Below are positions 37,170-50,610 of a stretch of 64,000 bases of DNA, one piece after another. The stretch is from positions 1-64,000 of the forward strand of contig JAIXMP010000045.1 in NCBI GenBank assembly GCA_025677815.1. The letters run 5' to 3'. Position 1 is the first letter of the stretch. Each line of letters begins with the position of its first letter. The position numbers and the translations under genes are program-made. This DNA is from Phascolomyces articulosus (taxonomy: Eukaryota > Mucoromycota > Mucoromycetes > Mucorales > Lichtheimiaceae). The notes beneath the pieces were generated by a model. It ran no database searches, had not been told where the DNA came from, and was given only the letters and a program-made list of their open reading frames with translations.

Positions 37170-38337
37170 TAGAGAATAAACGTTCATTACTACAAGCAGA
37201 TAATGACGGTTTAAATGAAGGCATTCAAATGCAAAATGAAGTCTATGCTAGAAGTATGTTTTATCTTTTGGTGTATATTCTATTTGAACAATGATAGGGA
37301 AGAATAACTAAAACCTAATGCTATTATTTAGTTAAAAACGTATCTGAAGCAACCATTGATTCCAAGTTATTGGTGATGACAGCCGATCTTGGTGCACAAA
37401 AAGCACGTAATTTGAAGTTAGATAATGATTTGTTTAATGCAGACGAATTTGTAAGCAAGATAAAAACATTGGGTGGTTCTCGATCCAAACTGGATTGGAC
37501 ACGTATTGGTAATCGAGCATTCGAATATAACCAACGTGCTCATACTATTGATTTTATGTATGTATATATTTTTTTTCGTATCCATTGAAAATTTTATAAA
37601 CAATGGGGGCTTATTCATTTGAACACGCATATTAGGCTTGGACCTTTATCTGTTGAAAAGAAACAACGTAAAACCGTTCGACAAGTTCGTATTATTAAAA
37701 ACAAAGAAGATCTTGTTCAACCTACACAGGTAAGAAGGAAGAAAAAAAAAAGAAAGGGGCAAGGAACGAAGGGAGAGTGGATAAAACAAAAGAGGGTGGA
37801 AGGCATAATTTTTTTCAGCCGATCTAGAACTTACGCATATATGTAATATATATAGCTTCAAGAAGGTGATATTGCACAGCAAGAAAATGAAACATCCGCC
37901 AATGTCAATCAAATATATAAAATCTTGGATGAAAATGGACCCATCAACTACCTTGAGTTTATTACCAATCCAGAATCCTTTTCACAATCAGTGGAAAATA
38001 TGTTTTATGTCTCTTTCTTGATTCGAAATGCTGTAGCTGAAATTGATGATTCCAGCGGTCAACCTATTTTAACAACACGAGCACCTCCAGCACCTGAAGA
38101 ATTAGCTGAAGATCTTACGAAAAAACAAATTATTATGAGTTTGGATATTCCTTTATGGAAGGTAAAAAAAAATGAAATAGAGAACCAAACATGACGAGAA
38201 AGGAGAAGGGGAGAAGATGGCTCATTCCCAATATGATATATATATAGGATATCATTGATACCTACGGCATACGTTCTTCTATTATTCCAACTCGACCGAG
38301 ACGACAACAAAGCATGACTTCAACAAGATGGTATTAG
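36792..38337 (+). CDS. NSE4: Nse4, kleisin subunit of the SMC5/6 complex
   Basis: Kleisin that bridges Smc5 and Smc6 in the DNA-repair and chromosome-maintenance complex. Exons: 36792-37035, 37173-37253, 37332-37557, 37636-37729, 37856-38161, 38248-38337; 346 residues. The N-terminus is acidic (Asp/Glu runs), then helical REELRRLSKKME. The kleisin body shows SEATIDSKLLVMTADLGAQK, FVSKIKTLGG, LDWTRIGNRA. The C-terminal Nse4 domain shows NGPINYLEFITNPESFSQSV, MFYVSFLIRNAVAEI and IIMSLDIPLWKDIIDTYGI. Length fits the family (about 300-400). Intron 1 contains an (ATT)n repeat. The gene converges on the FCP1-type gene. Confidence 0.92.
37133..37166. repeat. (ATT)n microsatellite in Nse4 intron 1
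   Basis: About eleven ATT units immediately before the intron's acceptor. Confidence 0.7.
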
Positions 38338-38701
38338 ACGACAGAAAAAAAACGACTCAGTTTTTTTTATATTGTATAAAAGAAATGAAAAGAAAACATA
38401 TTTGCTGTGTGTACATATATGTAAAAAAAAAACTTTTTTTATTGTTATTTGTTATTATAATTATTATATATCCCATCTCTTTTTTTTTTCCAACAAAAAA
38501 AAAATAATCATATTCTATATACAAAGAAATTTTTTAAAAAAATAAAGTGTTGTGTGATATATGTGGAGAGTAAGAAAAGAGGGAGATTTTATATATATAT
38601 ATAAAGGTGGTAAAAACGAACAACATATAAAAAAAAAGCAAAAAAAAAAAGAGATGATGAAATGGAACGATAATAATCAAATTTTGAAAAAAAGTAAATT
38701 A
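38338..38701. other. Intergenic region between convergent genes
   Basis: 364 bases between the Nse4 stop and the stop of the FCP1-type gene. Rich in A and T runs; it must hold both 3' ends. No gene seen. Confidence 0.5.
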
Positions 38702-40787
38702 TTAAAATCGTCTTGCTGCAATCATATCACGGAACATACTTCGCAAGTAGGTTTTATAAATACCAATCGCACTGGGAGGTTCTCGTGTACAAATCAATCC
38801 ATTTTGTGCTGCTTCCATATGTTTTGATCGCCATGAATCCAATTGTCTAAAAAAGTCTTGATGAATATTACCCAACGTTTCTTGGATCAAAGGAAACAAA
38901 TTGACATTCCACATGGTATGTCCTGTTTGACTTTTGACCACAATAATATTATCATGTTGATCCAAAGGCCACATGCGTGTTTCATCATCAATAATCAAAG
39001 GTAAAGTAAATCCACATCCCAAGGCGCGTTCTTTCAATGCACAAAAGGGGTACAAAGCTGTCAGATCTTTAGGTGGTCGACTGGGGTCAGGTGATCTTTT
39101 AATATAATCGTGTTCGAATCGTGCAGAATATAAAATGCCTCGAATACGAGATCGATCAGGGTCCAATACATTCACAACATTTTCAACATAGTTTTGATCA
39201 CTATCATGTTATAAAATAAATATATATATGTTAGTCCCATTGACTCCCTTTCTTTCTTTTCGCTTATAATTGACTTACCCTAATGAACAAACTGAGATTT
39301 CATAATAGTTTTGTGCCCAATCCAAAAATTCATGTACTCGTTCCGTCAAAACAACACGTCTATTATCTGAAAGTGCAACCACACGATTTCCATCTATCCA
39401 TTCAAAACACATCATCCCATAAGAAAAACGCGTTAGATATATATATAATTTGAGGCAACAAGAAAAAATAAAACATCAATTGAAAATAACATAAATGACT
39501 TACATTTATGAACATCACTTTCTGGGACATGACGATCATTTCCTTCACCTACTAAACGAACCAAAGTATCATCCAAATCCAGTACCAATGGTAATTTACG
39601 ACTAAAAAGCAATCCTTCCATGGCTTCCTTGACAATACGAAGCATATCTTCATGTTTACACAAATAACCAAAAAGATATCTTTTTATTAAAAAAAAGAGA
39701 AAAAGGACATACGAGTTAATGGTCTTCTTTTTTTTTTGTGTCGCACCCAAAAAAGGATATTTTCTATTGACATCCATCACTTACTGTTTATCTCTCGAAA
39801 TTTTAAGATGCAATTCCCAACTACCACCATCTTCTGTTCTCATTTCAATATAAGCACTCTATATATACATATTCCAAATAATAATAATAATAAGTTTCTT
39901 TCTATTCCAAGTGTCATTTACAAAAGAATACGGCCTTTACAATCATCTTACCTTTCTTAATCCATACAAATCTTCAAACCAAGGATGGTCTGGGTATCTA
40001 AAAACAAAATTATGCTGAATACTGCGTTTGGCCATAACCACAAAGAAACCACGTGGATAAGAACCTTGAATTTCATAATTACTTTCTAACAAAAGTTTTG
40101 GTTCATCTCCTCGATAAATGATTTGTTCTGTATAAAGTTCCACTTGTTTAGAATTCACTCTGCCATTTCTTCTATCAACCAGAGCAGGTTGATCTCTGGT
40201 GACAAAATCGAGTGAAAGCGAAGGTTGCCACCCGGCAGGATTCATGGTGGCTTCAGGTCCTAAACGAACACAATTGGATGCAGGTGGAGGAGGAACAGGT
40301 CCATTATTAGTGTTATGTTGTTGTTGCTGGGGGGTAATGACATTGGGTGTCGCAGTAGAAGCAAATGGTTGTTTAGGTGATGATAACGATGGGGATTGGT
40401 ATTGTTGTTGTTGTGGCAACGTTTGTTGCTGTTGTCTTGAAAGTTTAGCTTCCCTAGCAACAGCAAATTGTAATGCTGTGCTTAATTGTAAAATTGTCTA
40501 CATGCGCATGTTCCATGGTAATAAATAAAAATGGTGACAGGAACCAAGAGTATTAAAAAAAATGCGCGGGAGTTGGAAAAAAAGTGCGGTTGGCATCAGC
40601 ATATTGTTATATTCTTTGTTTATAACCAAAACAAAAAAAAAAAAGTTCATACCGATTTCTCTTTGGTCACAATGTCGTCTGGAATAGGAATACGATGACG
40701 TTGAGGTTGTTGAGGTGGTTGTGGTGGAGTTGGTTCGGTACCAAAAGGTTTCCGTGGATCTTCATTAAGCATGCCTGACAGGTCCAT
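38702..40787 (-). CDS. FCP1-homology (HAD) protein phosphatase
   Basis: Member of the FCP1/SCP-type HAD phosphatases, which act on Ser-phosphorylated substrates such as the RNA polymerase II tail. Exons on the minus strand: 40787-40653, 40497-39952, 39858-39785, 39679-39504, 39393-39279, 39200-38702; 514 residues. A Pro/Gln-rich N-terminus (residues 1-130) leads to an unassigned region (about 130-280). The catalytic motif LPLVLDLDDTLVRL lies near residue 286, followed by NRRVVLTERVHEFLDWAQNY, YVENVVNVLDPD and a late acidic motif LIIDDETRMWP, then KSQTGHTMWNVNLFPLI. There is no BRCT domain, unlike yeast Fcp1, so the substrate is uncertain. Intron 4 uses an acceptor inside a TGGATAG site; frame supports it. 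Confidence 0.85.
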
Positions 40788-41005
40788 TTTATTATATTTA
40801 TATATATAAAGTAACTTATTTCGTTACAAGTGGAGTTTTTAAAAAAAAAATTATCAGTGAAAAAAAAAGGAAAGAGAGAGAGAAAGGAAAAAAAAAAAAA
40901 TCAAAAAATTGCGGATTTTATATCTGTTTTTTTTATTTATATTATATTATAGTGTGTACGTAGAAGAAGAATAATTATTAAATATATTTATGATATTATA
41001 CTATA

Positions 41006-43996
41006 TTACAATTGCTCATAAGCAGTATCTTGACCAAAAAATCCTTTACATAATTGTTTAATAACATGTTCATAATTCGTAGGTGAATGATCCATAAACA
41101 TGGTACGAGAAAAGACAATTTCTGAAAACCTTGCTTGTATATCATCACAACGACTAAGCACGGCTTTGGATTGTTTATGCCGCGATGGGATCAATTCAAT
41201 GGTATACACCGTACTAGGGGGATATAATTTTTCTGCTCGCATATCTGCTCGCATGGTTTTGATCAATGCCCAGAACCAATCATCTTCACTATCATCTACC
41301 GTCGACGATGTGGAACGATAACGATGGATCACTTTGGTCAAGATTTGATCCGTCACTTCGGCTTCTGTATGTAAACTGACTGCGACATTCTTGAAATCTT
41401 TGAGTAACCCCAAACTTAAACAGCTGACGATATCGTAGCGATGAACCACACTGGTGACTAATCCACGACAATATTGACTCAATTCCAAGGACATGACACA
41501 CGGTGGACCATAGACGTAACAATGAATGGGTCGACCCGAGGCAAGACCAGAGGTAGGAGATAATACAAAATTGCCTTGTTTATCTTTTTCACTCCATAAG
41601 AGACTGACGAGAGAAGCAACGCCTCCACCCAAGGAATGACCTGTCAAGACAAGACCATAATCTGGATACCGTTCAAGACCATCTCGAATGGCGCGAAAGA
41701 CTTTACCCTTTTCTTTGGCCAACATTTGGGCTGCATCCAGCATACCTCCATGGGCCATGAATTCGGAACTATCCACGTCTGGTAAAGTGATGTCGGAGTA
41801 ACCACACGTTAAATCAGTTAATACATCACTGAGACCCAATGTACCACGACATGTCAGCACAATGGCTTGGGCTGCATGATCAACAGTGACATAATGGACC
41901 AATTCATGAATGGAAGGATGATGCATCGTTAAAAAGGATCGATCGGTATAACTGGATAATAGAATGTCTTCGAGGGCTAAGCCAGTATGATGAACAAAGG
42001 CATGGTGATTGGAATGATGCGTGGTGGGGATCACGCTGGGTATATTACCAATGCCAAGAATACGCATGAATGTTTCGCCATAAGCCGCGCTGGCATAACG
42101 CATAAATCGTGCAATGTTACTGACAAGGTGATGATGAGGGAAATGAGGATCGGTGGTGGTGGTTAAGAGATTGATATTTGTGGTGGTGATATTGGTGGTG
42201 GTAGAGGATGATGTAATGTTGGATGGTAATGCTTTGGGTTTGGTGGTGGCAGTTGTGGTATTATTGACAGAGGATGGTTTAGGTGATGCTGATGATGTAA
42301 ATGTAGTAAGCATGGTACTACTGGAAATAGAATGGGATCGGTATATACGAGATATAGGACGAGTGGGTGTGGATGATGGTGGTTCGTTTGTTTTGGAATT
42401 ATTATTGTGGATGGGACTGAGAGAAGGTAATGAGATGACGTTGCCAGTGGAGGATCGTCTTTGTCGGATGATACGTTTTCGATCATCTACGCAATCGCAA
42501 TTATGAGAGGATTTGACTGCCAATACTTGTCCACCTTTATTGAAGAGACTATTCCGTCGTTTAATTGAAGGTCGATCATCAGCTGCTGCCGCAATGATTG
42601 AACCTGCAATCAAATTGCGTTCTTTTTCACCGTATTTTTCTTGTCTATCCATAGTTTTACGAGTCACTTTTTGTGATAAAGTGGAAACCACCACATTGGT
42701 AGCTGATTGTTGTCGTTGTGGTTGCTCTTTTTCTTCGGCATAACCAGAATCAGACCTCCTTGGTGAAGCAAGAATCATTTGACGTTCACCATCATGATGA
42801 TTTTCTGTGGGTGTTGTTGTGTTGGGTCGATCCACCACTGCCATAAAAGCTTGCTGACTTTCTTCATCGGAACGAACGACCACATATTTAGCATCCGTCG
42901 GTTCTTTAGCAACAGGTTGAATACGCGTCGTGGTGGTTGTGGTGCTTTGTGTAGTGGTTGTTATTTCATACATGGTATCATCCATACTTTGCACCAAGAC
43001 TTGTTCGAGTTCTCGAATGACTTCTTTCGATGGTTTCTCGAAATGAATCAATGCATGGTTTTTGTTGTCATTTCCATCTTCTTTATTGTCATCATCTGAG
43101 ACAAGTCCCTCCCAAAGGACAGTGAATTTAGTTTGTTTCATCATTCGTTTGTGTGTGACAAATTGTAATACAGCAAAGGCGGTCATGGCTTTGGTTAACC
43201 CAGCAAGCATGGTCATTTTACCACTGTTAGCAAGGACAAAATCAGGATCCTGCATTAATTCTTTATGAACAAGAGTAATAATGGATGCAATGGCTCTTGA
43301 GGTTTCATTGGATCCAAAAATACCATCTATAATACGAACAGACTCTTCGGCTGTCTATTGAGAGGAGAAAAATAAAATAAAATTTCCATTTAGTTATATA
43401 AAACATTCATCATCCTAACAAGGTGTCAAATTAAAAACTGAAACTCTTATTACCTTAAAACCAGATCTAACTGTTTGAGAAGTCAATTGTAAGCCTGACA
43501 AAGCGAATAATTCAGCGAGTGTAAAAGTATTATGTACAATATAAATACCAAGGTTGGTATATTTATCCAATATTCGTAAAAATCCGTTTCTATAAGGTTT
43601 TAGAATCATTATCATCATCATCGTCGTTAATGAATGTTTTGCCACACAACAATAACATATAAACACAAACATTTACGGATACTAAAAAAAATTATACCTG
43701 TCTGCTTCAGAAATGGTTTCATCGGCCGAAGTGGGATAAGTTAATGTGTGTAACCTTTTAGCTGTAGCAAGTGCGTTGGTTAAAGCTTGTCTTGAAATGC
43801 CAAGCGACAAAACAGTACCATATTTTGCAGCTTCAAAAATGGCATCGACAAAAACAGATGAACAACGTAAAGAGACTCTTGCTGCTAAAGAGGCTGCTGT
43901 TACAAAACTGGCCAAATGTTCCGGTAATAATGTAGGCGAATCATGATAGATCGATGTTGGATAACTGGTAGGTGCAGAAACGGCCATTTTCTTCAT
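41006..43996 (-). CDS. Class-3 (fungal) lipase, sn-1 diacylglycerol-lipase type
   Basis: Alpha/beta-hydrolase lipase of 927 residues. Exons on the minus strand: 43996-43698, 43589-43454, 43354-41006. The N-terminal 200 residues form a conserved region of this fungal subgroup (ILDKYTNLGIYIVHNTFTLA, GIFGSNETSRAIASIITLVH) before any catalytic part. A long Thr/Ser-rich disordered region follows (about 220-560). The lipase domain carries the nucleophile motif LVLTGHSLGGGVASL near residue 716, oxyanion-side VLTCRGTLGLSDVLTDLTCG, and later VVHRYDIVSCLSLG and TNYEHVI as candidate Asp and His positions. It likely hydrolyses diacylglycerol or related lipids at a membrane. Start taken at 43996; an alternative Met lies three codons later. 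Confidence 0.9.
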
Positions 43997-45316
43997 TTAA
44001 TATATTTACAGAAACAAACGTATGAGTGGTTGTTATTGATGAATGGTGGTGTTGCTGCAGTATGTGATACGTTGTTCGGTTCGTTAGTTGGTTGGTAACA
44101 ATGGGTATATATTTATATAATAAAAAGAACAAGACAAAAAAAAATGCAGAAACAAATAAAGAAAAAGAGAGAGAAAAAGAAAGAAAAGAAGAGAAAATCG
44201 TTTAAATATTAAGATGATGATTCCCCTTTTTTCTCGAACTTTTTTTTAATGGTTTTAAAATTATGATAATGAAGAAAAGAAGAAGAAAGCAAAAAGAAGT
44301 TGGTTTTTTGGTATGAAAGGGGAAAGAAAAAGAGAAAAAAGGAATGAGTTACGACACAGAAATGATCTTCTCCTGCTTCTCTTTTTCACTCCTTTTGTTA
44401 TATAATAATAATTTTTTTTGTGTGGGGCAAAAAAGCAAAAAGATGATTTTAGACACAAACAAATTTCAGGGCGGCGGAATACTATTACAGGTGCATTTGA
44501 ACCCCACTCCCCCAGAATATTTTGCGCAACACTGCATGATGTTTGTTGTTTTTTTTCACTTATATCATTGATTACTATAAAACGTACTGCTGTAAAGATA
44601 ATATTTATACTTGTTTATTAATATTATTGTTATTGTTATTGTTATATACATGAAGGTAATAATCTCATTTAACGCCTTATTTCTAACCTGAATATAAATA
44701 ACATTATTATATGATATTATAAGGTAAAAAGTACAGAAGACAATGGAAAAAAAATGATTGGGGGAATGATGGTCTATAGTAATGGTGTATAACTTTGAAT
44801 CACACTAAAAGAGATACATACTCAATAAGGTGAGATGAACCCAAAAGATGACCTCACATGACATCCCAAGGTTTTCTTGTGTTTTTTTTTGTCTATATTA
44901 TATAAAAAAGAACACAACATCATCACAATCTATTCTTCTTATTATTCATTCATTTCATCTACATTATCATCTAGTATAGCACTTGTCAAAATGATTATTA
45001 TTATTATTAAAACAAGAAAACAAAAAGGGTCTCACGAGATAATCCCAGAAATGCGAACAAGTTATATAATAAAAAATGATGCACGTATTTTTCTCACATA
45101 CTATAAAAAAACAAGACTTTCTTTTATACTTCGGGAAGAACACCAATTAGAGAAACCAATCGTCGGAAAAAGAATTTCAATAATCTTTGAAGCTAATCGC
45201 CAAAAAAGAAAAGCAATGACATTTTTTGTATTACCGTTAAATCTTATTTTAAGCCATCTCGTTTATAATATGACCACGTTGTTGCTTCAATCGAATCATA
45301 CTCACTATTGTGATAG
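43997..45316. other. Gene-poor region upstream of the lipase gene
   Basis: About 1.3 kb. The first 200 bases are the lipase promoter side. A plus-strand open frame at 44877-45320 (147 codons) is mostly low complexity to 45020 but turns more protein-like after it (REEHQLEKPIVGKRISIIFE). It could include an upstream exon of the two exons described next; the joining donor could not be fixed. Confidence 0.4.
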
Positions 45317-45629
45317 ATGATTGTTGCTGTGTTGGGGTAGAAACTTATTATCAAATGCGCTCGGACCTATTTGAATTATTGAATCATAAAGAAGCCTCGT
45401 GTAAGTACTTTCTACTTCACACTTGCGCACCCCAAGGATTTTTTTTCATCAAAAAACCCGCTCCAAAAAAAAAAACATAGCATCACTTGATCGTCGTGAT
45501 GAGTTCTTCATATATGCAAGTGACTCAATATGTCGATTAAAAAACAACCAAGAAGGACAGTATTCGTTATTGTATCTTAAATTTCACCCCTCTCATCTTC
45601 TTGATGTCCTTGCATATACTACTTATTAG
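45317..45629 (+). pseudogene. Two linked exons of an unrecognised gene (partial)
   Basis: Exons 45317-45400 and 45481-45629 join cleanly through a phase-1 intron with a consensus GTAAGT donor and ATAG acceptor. They read CCCVGVETYYQMRSDLFELL, NHKEAS, then SSLDRRDEFFIYASDSICRL and a TAG stop at 45627. The acceptor before the first exon (TGATAG at 45311-45316) also implies phase 1. No start codon or complete upstream frame was found. It may be the 3' end of a real gene with unseen exons or a relic. No family recognised. Confidence 0.5.
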
Positions 45630-47566
45630 CAACTAGTCAACTCATCTGTGTTGCTATGGCTGAATAAAAGAATGTTAAGACTACGTACTGCACACTCTAA
45701 TACCAAATTCCTTCATCGTCATTGTAATTACAATCAGCAATAATAAATGTACATAAATTATAATTATCCCCAACAACAAAACAACAACAGTACGCCCTTT
45801 TCGTTGGAATTATAAGTTAGAAAATGTGGTTGGTTGTCACAAAAATAAAATATATTTCTTTTGAAATAATAATGCCGATCATGCATACGGTTGCATTATC
45901 GTTTGCTGTTGTGTGACGTTGATCAAATAAATAAATTATAATAGTGATTGGGGTTAAGTATCCCTTTTATCCCCTTTGTTACCAACTAAATATTCTTATT
46001 ATTACTTGGCCACCACTACCACTCCTTTGTAATAATATTAACTCTTGCCTTCTAATTTGTCTTTTATATTATTATATTAAAAAACCTTCTCAGAATGTCG
46101 AATAAGGCAATATATTGTACACTCCATCCAATGATCGATTTATCGTATATAATATACTTGTTTTTTATATCTAATATACATACGATTATAATATAATAGT
46201 CAAGAAAGAAGAAGTATCATGTTAATGATATGAGTAACTTATTAAGAAGTAATATCAGTACTATTTAGTATGATTTCTTTGACCCACATTTGAACTGATG
46301 AAAAGAACATACACGCATATTTATTCACCCATCGTATATATTGTTCTTTACGTAGTTGTATAGTTTATACACCTAAAATATTCGCACGGACATCATCTTA
46401 TTTTCAATAATAACATAAATATCATATAATTTGGGTAATTTTACATGTTGGGGGTAGCATGTTGATGAATGAACCAAATCGGATGATATTTTGTGAAGCA
46501 AGTGGTATTCTTCATCTATACTTAATTCTAGGTACTAGGTTAATACATGACGACCACCTATCCATTTATCAATGTATTATTAATGGGGCAAAAAAAAAAG
46601 AAAAACTCCTGTCCTCCTGTCCTACTGTCCCACAGCATTTCATTAAGCATTTCTAGTATAATCAAAATAACCCGATTCTCGAATATGAGTATATTATCAA
46701 GACAGCAGCTGATCCATGAATACTGGGCCTTTTTTTTTTGTATACATCTTATATTTATCATTCTACTACGTGCTACTATAGTAGTAGAACCGTAAGTGGA
46801 TCAAAGTTCCATGTAGAATAGACAGTCTTGATAATGTAATTAGGCAGTGATGCATATTAAAGTTACTACAGTGATATAATCTAGCATAGATTATTCTATC
46901 AATCTATTATTCCAGTGGCAATAGCTATAGATACTGAAGCAGGGGATACTGGCCATGGAACATAGCACATAATGCTAAGCAATAGGACAAGATAAGGTAT
47001 TATAAAAAAAATTGGATGCTGAACCCATCCATTCTTGGAAAAGTATTATTATCTACGAGTGTGCTATTTCTTTTTTCTGCATAAGAAATGCTTAGCATGG
47101 TGCTCAATATTCGCATCATCATGTTACAAATAATTGTTGCAGGATGATAATGACTTTGCATCAAATGTCTCTCTCAAGATAGAAATGGTCAAACCATCCT
47201 AGAAGAAAAAAATCAGTCTATTCTCTATTGGATAATGTATTTATAGTTTAGTTCTCATAAGGATACTTCTTAACGACCATTCTTTTTAAAAAGTTAGAAA
47301 AAAAATATGAGCAAAAGATCCCCTCACATATTTAAAAATAGAAAACCTTAATCAGCATAATATTTACCATACTACATTAATTACTATATCCTTAGATGCA
47401 ATAATTAAAAAAAACACAAAAATTGAAGGTATAGAGTACATCATCAAAATATAAAACAAGATCACCCTACCGTAATTATCCTGCACCAATATAAATACAC
47501 CCCATATATAAAAAAGGAAGAAAATTACATTAAACTGGAGAATGAGGGAGAGAGATACTTTTTTTT
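45630..47566. other. Gene-poor region with short inverted repeats
   Basis: About 1.9 kb without a supported gene. Two inverted-repeat pairs were seen: ATTATCAAGAC near 46691 against its complement near 46826, and TGCTAAGCA near 46974 against its complement near 47088. They may be hairpins or worn ends of small transposons. The open frame at 46459-46656 is not supported by splice signals or family resemblance. Confidence 0.45.
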
Positions 47567-49703
47567 TCAACAATCCTCGCTGGTCCAAATTCCCCATCTT
47601 GATACAGATGAACATTGATCCACCAAAAATTTCCTACGCTTGACCTTGTCTCTCATAGTGGTGGCAGGGTGAGAAATAGGTTTAGAACTGCTGTTGATGT
47701 CATGATTATTTTGTTGTCGCACAAATGATTTCACACCAACGTCGGTAATTCGGGTATTCCATTGAACCGAAAGAAAAGACAAACTTTTGACATGTGCAAG
47801 CCTTTCCAGGATAGCATCGTTCAAGTTATGAGCAGATATCAACTTGAGAGTATCTAAAGATGCCACACCACCATCATGAATGATATCATCACCTTCTTTT
47901 GTTGTTGTTGAGGTGGTGGTGGTGGTCATGAGTCGATTGGCAAATCTCATCAATGAAGCTTCTTGTAATAATCCAATTTGTAACGACAATTCCCGTAGTG
48001 ATCCAATATCACATAATCCAATCAAATCCTGGTCCGATATGCAAATATTGTGAATTTCCAAACAATACAAATGACTGCAATGGGAAAGCATCCGAATACA
48101 ATCCCCAAAATCCAAATGCGGGGCAACTCGATAATCATTGTCATGCAATCGAAGATGGCGTAATTGTTGAAGTGATAAAGTGATCCCTTGAACAATAGGA
48201 TCCCATCGCATATCAAAAGGTCCCAAAGAAATATCAAGGTGCTTGAGGTTTTGACATTGTGAAAATAATTGAATCCAACCATCTTCAGAAGGTATTTCTA
48301 AATTGGTGAGTTTTAAAGTCTCCAAATGTTGGGAAAATGGGTGCTGTTGTTGTTGTTGTCGTCGGATAGGATGAGTGCTATTGCTAGAGTGTGTTGCAAG
48401 GACATGGTGATGATGAAGGGTAGTGGGTGGGCTTGTTGTTGTTGCTGCGGGAAGAATAACATTCCAATCACGAGATCGATCCATGTCCACATTAAATAGT
48501 TCCAAATGAGATAATGAGTGTTGTGATTTTGTTAAAAAGGAAGATGCCATAATATTATTAATATCGTCTATGTGTCCTTCAAAAATAAGTCCTTGAACCT
48601 TGTTTCTTTTTCCATCACCATTTTTTTCATTCTCTTTATGACTTCCATTACCACCATGGCCTCTGTATGTCGGTGCGGTTGTGGCTATTCGCTTCTTTTG
48701 TGATGTACGTTGCCCCCATTCCACGAGAACACTGGATTCTACATTTTTGTGAAAATAGACCCGGTGCACGTTCCACATGATGTATTCTAGGTGTGGGCAC
48801 AGTTGGATGATAGAATCCAATTCAATTCTGCTAGGTGTATCGTTGTTTTCATCGTTGATAGGTAATCTGCGTCGAGCGCTATCGGAGGCAGTGACAAGTA
48901 AACATTTCAATTGAGAACATCGTTTTAATGTAGGAAGGAGGGTTGTTTTAATATCTTGACATCTTGGGATTTTTAAGTGTAGGTATATCATATTTTTATG
49001 GTGGGATGATAATTCATTCTTGTCATGGGAAGTTGCAATAATAGTATCGTTGTTGCTGTTAGTGGATTCTTGTTCCCATAAATTATGGATTTTGTTACTG
49101 TACAGTAATGAAAGGTGGGTAAGGTGCGGGAAACGGTGCATTAAATCGGTTGCTGAAATATAAGATGGATAATCCATGATGTAGAGTTCCTGCAAAGTAT
49201 GATTGAATTGTCCGATTGTGTTGAAAAATTTGACATCCTTGGTATCAAAAGAAGTATGGCGATCTTTATCGTCAGCGGTATGATATACAGGATTTGTTAT
49301 TTCTATATATATTTTGATTACATATATAAATATTCAAATTAAGTTCACAATGGGGTGTCAAAGAGTAGGCTCATTTAACACACTTTTTGTTTTCAACCTT
49401 ACCAATCCTATTGATCCTAGTACAACCCTTATCTTTCAACTTTTCCAATATATGACAAGCATCCAATCGACTAATAGTGATTTTTTTGACATGAAGACCA
49501 AGACAATCTAGCATAGCATGGGTGTAGCGTGGCCATGACGTGGGATCAATGTCGACTTGTTCCCACACTTTGAACGCGTAACTAGGAATCTCCCTATACC
49601 ATGATCGGCAGGTACACATGCATTCAATACAATCCTTTTGATCAATAAAATTAAAAATGGTATATACAATGTCAGTTGGTAAACATGTTGGAAAAGTGTT
49701 CAT
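47567..49703 (-). CDS. F-box protein with leucine-rich repeats
   Basis: Probable substrate adaptor of an SCF ubiquitin ligase. Exons on the minus strand: 49703-49403 and 49302-47567; 678 residues. The N-terminal F-box (about residues 5-50) reads TCLPTDIVYTIFNFIDQKDC and CTCRSWYREIPSYAFKVWEQ, with the typical LP..I...I, D and C..SW pattern. The rest holds irregular leucine-rich repeats, clearest toward the C-terminus (HLDISLGPF, LRHLRLHDNDY, LYCLEIHNICISDQDLIGLC, LKLISAHNLNDAILERLAHV, LSVQWNTRITDVGVKSFV). Poly-Thr, His and Gln runs lie in loops. The target protein is unknown. A single phase-1 intron separates the F-box from the repeats. Confidence 0.85.
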
Positions 49704-50610
49704 TGTGTAGCATATATATAGAGTATAATTTTTATTGAGATGGAATAAAAGTAAAAGAAAAAAAGACTTGGGAGAAATATTTTATTACTAAAAGGGTAAC
49801 AACGTATTTATGCAAAAAAGAAATAAAAAGTTTCATGTCCGCGAGACGAAATTTATGCCCTGGCCCACCGCAACAGCATAAGTAATTTCCTTTTATTGCA
49901 TAAATGATTACTTGACTGAATTACGCACCACTAGAATCTCCCATAATGTTCACACATTGAATTATTAACAACAAGGAATAATATTATTGTCTACTATCAC
50001 CATCACGGCATCCCATTGATATTATAAATTGGTATAATATATATACAACTTACAGCTAGTTGTATAGCTATATATAACAGCAAAAAAAAAAGCTGTGTGT
50101 TTCATAACAAAAACAAGTTTTCACGTATACGATTCTCTACGAAGATACAAGGTTAATAATTTACGGTGTTACAAGAGTTCAATTTTACCGTGTGAACTAT
50201 TATAACTACTTGTCATGATGGTGGGAACTGGAAAATATTTATATATAACTGAACATGTATAAAGTGTGTACCAGTATCATTAGTAAGAAATAGAATTGTT
50301 TGAATAATAGGCGTGAGTGTATATCTATCATCAATGCTATGCAAAAAAAATAAAAAAAAAATAGTCGTAAATATTGAAATACTGTATATGTTTGTAACTC
50401 ATGATAATGATTCGATTTATTTTGAGAATGAAGATGGACTGTATGTAGAATAAGTGTTTACAAATATGAATATATCTATGTACAAACATTATGTCGATAA
50501 TGGGTATAATGAAAAAAAAAAGAATGAGAAAAAACAGCAATATTTTAGGTATCCTGGTATTATGACAACTGATTTTGCATTTTATAAGTAGGCAGAAGAT
50601 GGTTGGTAAT
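49704..50610. other. Intergenic region, no gene seen
   Basis: About 0.9 kb upstream of the F-box gene. The first 150 bases would be its promoter. AT-rich with A runs; no coding frame of significance. Confidence 0.5.

Noticed and set aside
42153..42506. 117-codon plus-strand frame opposite the lipase gene
   Set aside because: It is the antisense shadow of Thr/Ser codons in the lipase spacer.
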